Shown: positions 13,940-18,660 of the stretch, one piece after another
Numbering within the stretch: position 1 is the stretch's first letter
How the letters are laid out: each line of letters begins with the position of its first letter
From: Methylococcaceae bacterium
GTDB lineage: Bacteria > Pseudomonadota > Gammaproteobacteria > Methylococcales > Methylomonadaceae
Assembly: GCA_947505055.1 (NCBI GenBank)
Contig: CANNLO010000063.1
Coordinates: forward strand, 1-18,660
Reading direction: 5' to 3'
DNA length: 18,660 bases
Translations under genes and position numbers: made by a program
Notes under the pieces: model-generated
The model's database searches: none
The model's input: the letters and a program-made list of their open reading frames with translations, nothing else
What the model was told of the DNA's origin: nothing

Positions 13940-15753
13940 ACCTGACCGACTTTCATTTTATCAGGCCATACTGGTTGTTGGCTGTTTTACCTTATGTGTT
14001 GATTCTGGTTTTAATGCTCAAAAACAAACTCAGTCAAGGCAACTGGTCTGCGGTTTGTGATGCCGCTTTGTTGCCGTATTTGTTACAGGAAAAAGCGGTC
14101 AACCAAAGTCGTTGGCCTTTAACGGCAGGTGCTATAGCAGCATTGTTGGTTATTTTTTCGCTGGCAGGACCTACCTGGGAACGCTTGCCTTCACCGGTTT
14201 TTAGAAATGATTCGGCACTGGTTATTGCTTTGGATTTATCCAATTCAATGAATGCCGCCGATATAAAACCCAGTCGTTTGATTATGGCCCGTTACAAAAT
14301 TGCCGACATTTTAAAGCAACGAAAAGATGGTCAAACGGCCTTGCTGGTTTATGCCGGTGATGCTTTTACCGTAACGCCGTTAACCGATGACACTGAAACC
14401 ATAGACAGTCAATTGTCGGCCTTAACTACCGATATTGTTCCTAGCCAAGGAAGTAACACAACATTGGCTCTGGAAAAAGCGGTTGAACTGTTTAAACAGG
14501 CCGGCTTGCAAAAAGGCCAGATTTTATTGGTAACCGATGGTGTTGAGCTTGATAAAACCTTGGCAACGCTAAAAGTACTGGATACTTATCAGCTTTCTAT
14601 TTTAGGTGTTGGAACTGACGACGGTGCACCGATAGCGTTGCCAGATGGTGGTTTTGTGAAAGATCAGCAGGGCAATATTGTGGTGCCAAAATTAAATTCC
14701 AGCGAGCTTAAAACCTTGGCGCAAGTTGGAAATGGGATTTATCAAACCATCACCACCAATGACGCAGATATTAAAAAACTGTTGGTCACTCTAGATAAAT
14801 CGGAGCAAGAGCAAGGCAAGGAAAACGAAAATGTCTTATTGGATCAATGGGCTGAAATGGGCCCTTGGTTATTATTGCTGGCTTTACCGTTAGCGGCTTT
14901 GATCTTTAGAAAAGGCCTATTATGTTTTGCCTTATTGCTGATCTTACCCTTGCCAAAAAACAGTTATGCCTTGGGCTGGCAGGATTTATGGCAAAGCAAA
15001 GATCAGCAGGCTCTACAAGCCTATAAGAATAAAGATTTTGCAAGGGCAGCTGAACAATTTAAAAGTCCTGAGTGGAAGGCGGTCGCCCAGTACAAAGCTG
15101 GGGATTATGAAAAGGCGCTGGAAAATCTGAAAAACAGCAAAGCAGTCAGCAGCGCTTACAATCAGGGCAATACCCTGGCAAAAGCGGGACAGTTGGAAGA
15201 AGCTATAAAAGCTTATGATAAAGCCTTGAAGCTTAATCCTGACGATAGCGATGCCAAATTTAATAAAGACCTTGTAGAAAAAGAACTCGAAAAACAGCAA
15301 CAAGAGCAAAAGCAGGATCAGAAAAAAGACGACAAACAACAGTCCAAAGACGATACGAAAAAAAACCAGGACGGTGATAAAAAAGACAGCGAGAATTCAG
15401 AAAAATCTAACGAACAACAAAAGTCTGAAGAAAAGCCGGAACAAAAACCGGAACAAAAACAATCAGACCAGCAACAGTCTGAAGAAAAAAAGCAGCAGCA
15501 GGATAAAGCGGAGCAACAAAAACAGGACGAATCAAAATCCGAGCAAGCCGAGCAGAACAAAAAACCGGATAAAGATGAGCTGGCCAATAAGCAAGCACCT
15601 GCTGAGATTCAACCTTCGGATGAACAAAAGCAGGCCAATGAACAATGGCTAAAAAGAATTCCCGATGATCCAGCCGGCTTACTCAAACGTAAATTCAAAT
15701 ATCAATACGGCCAGCGTGGTCGGCAGGAAACTGGAAATACAGGGTCTTGGTAG
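13936..15753 (+). CDS. batB: BatB-BatC fusion: VWA plus TPR membrane protein
   Basis: From the ATGA overlap with batA the protein has 605 residues. Order: membrane helices at 10-28 and 62-78; a VWA domain at about 92-288 with MIDAS DLSNS at 100-104 and VTDGVE at 199-204; a third helix at 309-323; a second hydrophobic segment at 327-340 ending in a signal-peptidase-like SYA; a TPR region at about 347-446; a Lys/Gln/Glu-rich low-complexity stretch at 447-562; and a conserved ending, WLKRIPDDPAGLLKRKFKYQY at 571-591. The last region is typical of BatC-type C-termini. The frame is open 63 bases further upstream from a TTG, but that lies within batA and lacks support. An AAGGTG precedes the chosen ATG. 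RK at 325-326 is the likely cytoplasmic turn, leaving VWA and TPR parts in the periplasm. Confidence 0.9.
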   Translation: MNLTDFHFIRPYWLLAVLPYVLILVLMLKNKLSQGNWSAVCDAALLPYLLQEKAVNQSRWPLTAGAIAALLVIFSLAGPTWERLPSPVFRNDSALVIALDLSNSMNAADIKPSRLIMARYKIADILKQRKDGQTALLVYAGDAFTVTPLTDDTETIDSQLSALTTDIVPSQGSNTTLALEKAVELFKQAGLQKGQILLVTDGVELDKTLATLKVLDTYQLSILGVGTDDGAPIALPDGGFVKDQQGNIVVPKLNSSELKTLAQVGNGIYQTITTNDADIKKLLVTLDKSEQEQGKENENVLLDQWAEMGPWLLLLALPLAALIFRKGLLCFALLLILPLPKNSYALGWQDLWQSKDQQALQAYKNKDFARAAEQFKSPEWKAVAQYKAGDYEKALENLKNSKAVSSAYNQGNTLAKAGQLEEAIKAYDKALKLNPDDSDAKFNKDLVEKELEKQQQEQKQDQKKDDKQQSKDDTKKNQDGDKKDSENSEKSNEQQKSEEKPEQKPEQKQSDQQQSEEKKQQQDKAEQQKQDESKSEQAEQNKKPDKDELANKQAPAEIQPSDEQKQANEQWLKRIPDDPAGLLKRKFKYQYGQRGRQETGNTGSW

Positions 15754-15760
15754 GCAATAC

Positions 15761-16657
15761 ATGAACCACAAGCAAATTGCAATTTTCGGTGAAGCTCTGT
15801 TTGATTACTTTCCAAACGGACTGCAAGTTTTGGGTGGAGCGCCTTTTAACGTAGCCTGGCACCTTCAGGCTTTTGCCCAGCGCACCTGTTTCATTAGTCG
15901 GATTGGTTCAGATACAAAAGGAGATGAAATCAGACAGGCCATGCTGAGTTGGGGTATGGCTGTTGACCAATTGCAAGTTGACCGTGTTTATCCTACCGGA
16001 ACAGTGCAGGTGGTGATTAATGACGGCGAACCTGATTATGTAATCTTGGCTAATCAGGCTTATGATTTTATTGACGCGCAGCAACTTGATACCGAACGGC
16101 ACTATAGCGTTATTTATCATGGAACCTTGGCTTTGCGTAACTCTGTTTCGGAGCAGGCTTTCCTTCGTTTAATTTCAGGGCATCAAGGCAAAATTTTCAT
16201 TGATGTTAATTTGAGACCGCCCTGGTGGCATAGTGAGTCGGTTAAGCAATGGCTTGCCAAGGCAGACTGGGTTAAGCTTAATCAGGATGAATTAAGGCAA
16301 TTAATTCCCCAAAAAAATACCCTGCAAGCCACGATGTGGCAGTTTTTAGCACAATATGAACTTGAGGTTTTGGTAGTTACTTGTGGTAGCCAAGGTGCGT
16401 TGGCCCTAAACAACTTGAATGAGTTTATTGAAGTTTTGCCGAACAAGGCTTTGCGATTGGTCGATACCGTAGGCGCGGGCGATGCTTTTTCAGCGGTTTT
16501 ACTGTTGGGTATGCAACAAGGTTGGTCATTGCAATTGATTATGGAGAGAGCCCAAGTGTTCGCATCCGCTTTAGTAACTCAAACGGGTGCCACTGTTCAG
16601 GATTTGACTTTTTATCAACCGTTTATATCAGACTGGAATCTTGATTACTCTAAATGA
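15761..16657 (+). CDS. PfkB-family sugar kinase, probable fructokinase
   Basis: A 298-residue ribokinase-fold kinase. The N-terminal GGAPFNVAWHLQ signature is at 25-36, the DVNLRPPWW segment at 148-156 and the PfkB signature DTVGAGDAFSA at 235-245, with Asp241 as catalytic base. It closely fits the bacterial fructokinase type of about 300 residues, which makes fructose 6-phosphate from fructose and ATP, but the substrate is not provable from sequence. The frame extends upstream to 15665 inside the preceding gene; the ATG at 15761 was chosen because it gives the family's N-terminus and follows a TAGG eight bases upstream. It lies seven bases after the BatB-C stop and overlaps batD by four bases, so it is an embedded member of the Bat operon. 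Confidence 0.9.
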   Translation: MNHKQIAIFGEALFDYFPNGLQVLGGAPFNVAWHLQAFAQRTCFISRIGSDTKGDEIRQAMLSWGMAVDQLQVDRVYPTGTVQVVINDGEPDYVILANQAYDFIDAQQLDTERHYSVIYHGTLALRNSVSEQAFLRLISGHQGKIFIDVNLRPPWWHSESVKQWLAKADWVKLNQDELRQLIPQKNTLQATMWQFLAQYELEVLVVTCGSQGALALNNLNEFIEVLPNKALRLVDTVGAGDAFSAVLLLGMQQGWSLQLIMERAQVFASALVTQTGATVQDLTFYQPFISDWNLDYSK

Positions 16658-18354
16658 ACATGAATGTTATGAAGAAATTATTATTGTTATTACTTTTGAG
16701 TGTTGTTAGCCCAGTATTTTCGGCACAAATTGGCGTTTCTTTTGATCGTAATCCGGTCAATCTGGAGGAGTCTTTCCAGATCATTTTTACGGCAGATGAC
16801 ACTCCGGACAATGATCCTGATTTTGCGCCGCTGGAACAGGACTTTGAGATACTCGGTCAAAGCCAGAGTAGTAATTCTTCCTGGGTGAACGGGCAGTCGA
16901 GCAAGACGATTCAGTGGACTCTTAACGTGATGGCGAAACATCCCGGCAGTCTGGTTGTACCCGAAGTAAAATTTGGTAAAGATGCAAGTTCGCCTGCCAG
17001 TATTTTGGTAACACAGACAACAGCCAATTCGGCCAATAAAGCAGTTGATTCTGACGATGATTTATTTCTGGAAGTTGAGGCAACTCCCGAAAATCCTTAT
17101 GTACAATCGCAGGTCCTTTACACCATTCGTTTGTATAGAAGAGTCGAGATCGCTCAAGCCGCTTTAAATGAGCCGGAACTGGGTGATGCGGTGATTGAAA
17201 AGTTAGGTGATGACAGTAATTATAATACCCAGATCAATGGTGTAAATTATCTGGTTACACAACGCAGGTATGCTATTTTTCCTCAAAAAAGTGGTTCTGT
17301 GACTATTAAACCAGTGTTATTAACTGCGGAAGTAGCGGTTAATAGTCGTCCGAATTTTAACGGGTTTTTTAATCAAAGGGCGACCAAAACAAAAAAGATT
17401 ACCTCCAAATCAGTGACACTGGAGGTAAAGCCGGCACCGGCAAATTTTGGCGGACAACATTGGCTTTCGGCTGAACAATTGGTTTTGAAAGAAGAATGGT
17501 CGAGCGATAACCAGCAAATGAAAGTCGGTGAACCTATGACTCGAACCTTATCGTTAGAGGCAAAAGGGACTACTGTTGGCCAGTTACCGGAGTTGAATAC
17601 GGGAAAAATTGAGGAGCAGTTAAAAACTTATCCGGATCAGCCTGTATTGCGGGAACAAAAAAAATCGGAAGGTGTGAACGCATTCAGGGAAGAAAAAATA
17701 GCTATTATTCCTTCAAAAGCAGGCAGCTATAAATTACCCGTCATAGAAATTCCTTGGTTTAATACCCAGACCAAAAAAGTGGAAATAGCACGAGTTCCCG
17801 AGGCAACCATTATTGCCAAGGATGCGGCAGGAGCTGAGGTAGCGACTCCTGTTGCAAATACACCTGTTCCTTTAGAGCCAGAATCAAAAACGCTAGAGCC
17901 ACAGATTACTCCGCAACAACAAACTAATATTTGGTTATGGGCTACACTATTTTTAGCCTTGGGGTGGCTGATTACAGTGCTTTATTTTTTGAAAATAAGG
18001 TCCTCTAAAAAACTGGCACCGGAAAAAAATGAGTCAGAGGTTCGTTTGCAAGATTGCGTAAAAATACTAAAACAAGCTTGCGCAGATAATGACCCTATAG
18101 CGGCAAAAGACGCGTTGTTAGCTTGGGGACAACTGAAATTTGTTGGTATGAGTTTGCAAAATATTGGAGCCATTGCAGAGTTGAGTGATGCGCGGTTGCG
18201 GGATGAAATTCGGTCTCTGAATCAGGCTTTATATTCAGATGCTAGTGTGGAATGGCAAGGGAAAAAACTGTTTCAGGTGTTTATTGAAAACAAAGCAAGG
18301 GATATAAAAACTGTTCAGGTTGATGATAAGCTTGAGCCGCTTAATCAATTGTGA
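16654..18354 (+). CDS. batD: BatD-like exported membrane-anchored protein
   Basis: A 566-residue BatD-family protein. A signal peptide (best read from the Met at residue 6, MKKLLLL...VFSA) is followed by a large extracytoplasmic part of Ig-like beta-rich domains (about 25-420). This includes the family pattern V.....NPY..SQVLYTIRLYRR near 145-168 and QRRYAIFPQKSGSVTI near 205-222. One membrane helix at about 425-446 and a cytoplasmic tail of about 120 residues follow. The ATG at 16654 overlaps the kinase stop in an ATGA; ATGs at 16660 and 16669 are alternatives and none has a Shine-Dalgarno, consistent with coupling. Last gene of the operon; no terminator hairpin is visible after it. Confidence 0.9.
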   Translation: MNMNVMKKLLLLLLLSVVSPVFSAQIGVSFDRNPVNLEESFQIIFTADDTPDNDPDFAPLEQDFEILGQSQSSNSSWVNGQSSKTIQWTLNVMAKHPGSLVVPEVKFGKDASSPASILVTQTTANSANKAVDSDDDLFLEVEATPENPYVQSQVLYTIRLYRRVEIAQAALNEPELGDAVIEKLGDDSNYNTQINGVNYLVTQRRYAIFPQKSGSVTIKPVLLTAEVAVNSRPNFNGFFNQRATKTKKITSKSVTLEVKPAPANFGGQHWLSAEQLVLKEEWSSDNQQMKVGEPMTRTLSLEAKGTTVGQLPELNTGKIEEQLKTYPDQPVLREQKKSEGVNAFREEKIAIIPSKAGSYKLPVIEIPWFNTQTKKVEIARVPEATIIAKDAAGAEVATPVANTPVPLEPESKTLEPQITPQQQTNIWLWATLFLALGWLITVLYFLKIRSSKKLAPEKNESEVRLQDCVKILKQACADNDPIAAKDALLAWGQLKFVGMSLQNIGAIAELSDARLRDEIRSLNQALYSDASVEWQGKKLFQVFIENKARDIKTVQVDDKLEPLNQL

Positions 18355-18405
18355 TGTAAGGTTTTTTAGACTTTATATTTCTTACGAATACTAATTTGAA
18401 CCGAT

Positions 18406-18660
18406 TTATGAGGCAGTATTTAGGGTCTTAAAATATTCCACTGTCATAAATAGCGCGGCAATGGATCGAGCCTCGGTACATTCTCGCGTGGCCAATAATT
18501 CATTGATATGGCTTAATTTCCAGGGAACTACTTCCAGCTCCTCGGGTTCATCGCCTTCCAGTTTTTCAGGATATAAATCCTGGGCGATGACAATTTCGGT
18601 CATATGTTCCAGATAGGATGGGGCAATTGAAAATGAACTTAGATGATGGAGGTTACGAGC
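18406..18660 (-). CDS. nudE: ADP compounds hydrolase NudE (3' part)
   Basis: The frame is open from a TAA at 18406-18408 to the right edge and gives the last 84 residues of a Nudix hydrolase; the Nudix box itself lies outside the window. The end matches E. coli NudE closely: SYLEHMTEIVIAQDLYP, then a LEGDEPEELEVVPW segment, and a TEARSIAALF helix near the C-terminus. NudE hydrolyses ADP-ribose, NADH and diadenosine polyphosphates in the cytoplasm. An internal ATG at 18603 is not the start, because homology continues upstream of it. It is convergent with batD across 51 bases with no clear terminator. Confidence 0.88.
   Translation of the reverse strand, partial: ARNLHHLSSFSIAPSYLEHMTEIVIAQDLYPEKLEGDEPEELEVVPWKLSHINELLATRECTEARSIAALFMTVEYFKTLNTAS

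Noticed and set aside
15290..15620. Repetitive CAA/GAA/AAA tracts suggesting a tandem or CRISPR-like repeat
   Set aside because: The repeats are irregular, in frame and encode a Lys/Gln/Glu-rich linker; there are no constant repeats with unique spacers.
15665..15760. Upstream extension of the kinase frame inside the BatB-C gene
   Set aside because: The extra 32 residues do not resemble the PfkB N-terminus, which begins at the ATG at 15761.

Overview
The window looks like chromosomal DNA of a moderately AT-rich gammaproteobacterium. YheS, NudE, a 434-residue type II NADH dehydrogenase and a YbbO-like dehydrogenase all resemble their enterobacterial counterparts along their length. A DUF4124 protein, a sugar kinase of the fructokinase type and the general style of the genes would fit a gammaproteobacterial methanotroph (Methylococcales), but no methane or C1 gene is present, so that placement is only an inference.

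Layout. At the left edge is an unassigned gene end (1-162), then about 400 bases without a gene, a promoter and cspA (+). cspA converges on a small OB-fold/TM2 membrane protein gene (-) at a strong bidirectional terminator. From 982 to 9955 every gene is on the minus strand: OB/TM2 protein, universal stress protein, a polytopic membrane protein, the ABC-F protein YheS, a MAPEG-family protein, a YcxB-like protein, Ndh, two related small exported helical proteins, and a three-gene cluster (DUF4124 protein, YbbO-like dehydrogenase, CPXCG protein). From 10510 to 18354 every gene is on the plus strand and forms one Bat/aerotolerance-type operon: moxR, DUF58, DUF4381, batA, a batB-batC fusion, a PfkB-family sugar kinase and batD. 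The window ends in the 3' part of a convergent nudE (-).

The Bat operon is the main functional unit. A MoxR AAA+ ATPase and a DUF58 protein lie in the cytoplasm. Membrane-anchored VWA proteins (BatA, BatB) with MIDAS motifs, a TPR segment and the exported BatD would form an envelope complex. Nearly all junctions overlap by 4 bases or lie within 8 bases, which suggests translational coupling. The sugar kinase sits inside the coupled run, overlapping batD.

The most striking non-coding element is the 554-base divergent gap at 9956-10509. It has a 180-base block of about 86% A+T, followed by five DnaA-box-like 9-mers (two exact matches, three with one mismatch) within 67 bases. Gene orientation flips from minus to plus exactly there. 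This is the architecture of a bacterial replication origin, although none of the usual origin neighbours (dnaA, dnaN, rpmH, mnmG, parAB) is visible. Other points of interest are a perfect 16-base palindrome upstream of one of the paired exported proteins, an internal signal-peptide-like segment at the BatB/BatC junction, and several start codons (TTG, or ATG set by a Shine-Dalgarno site) that differ from the longest open frame.
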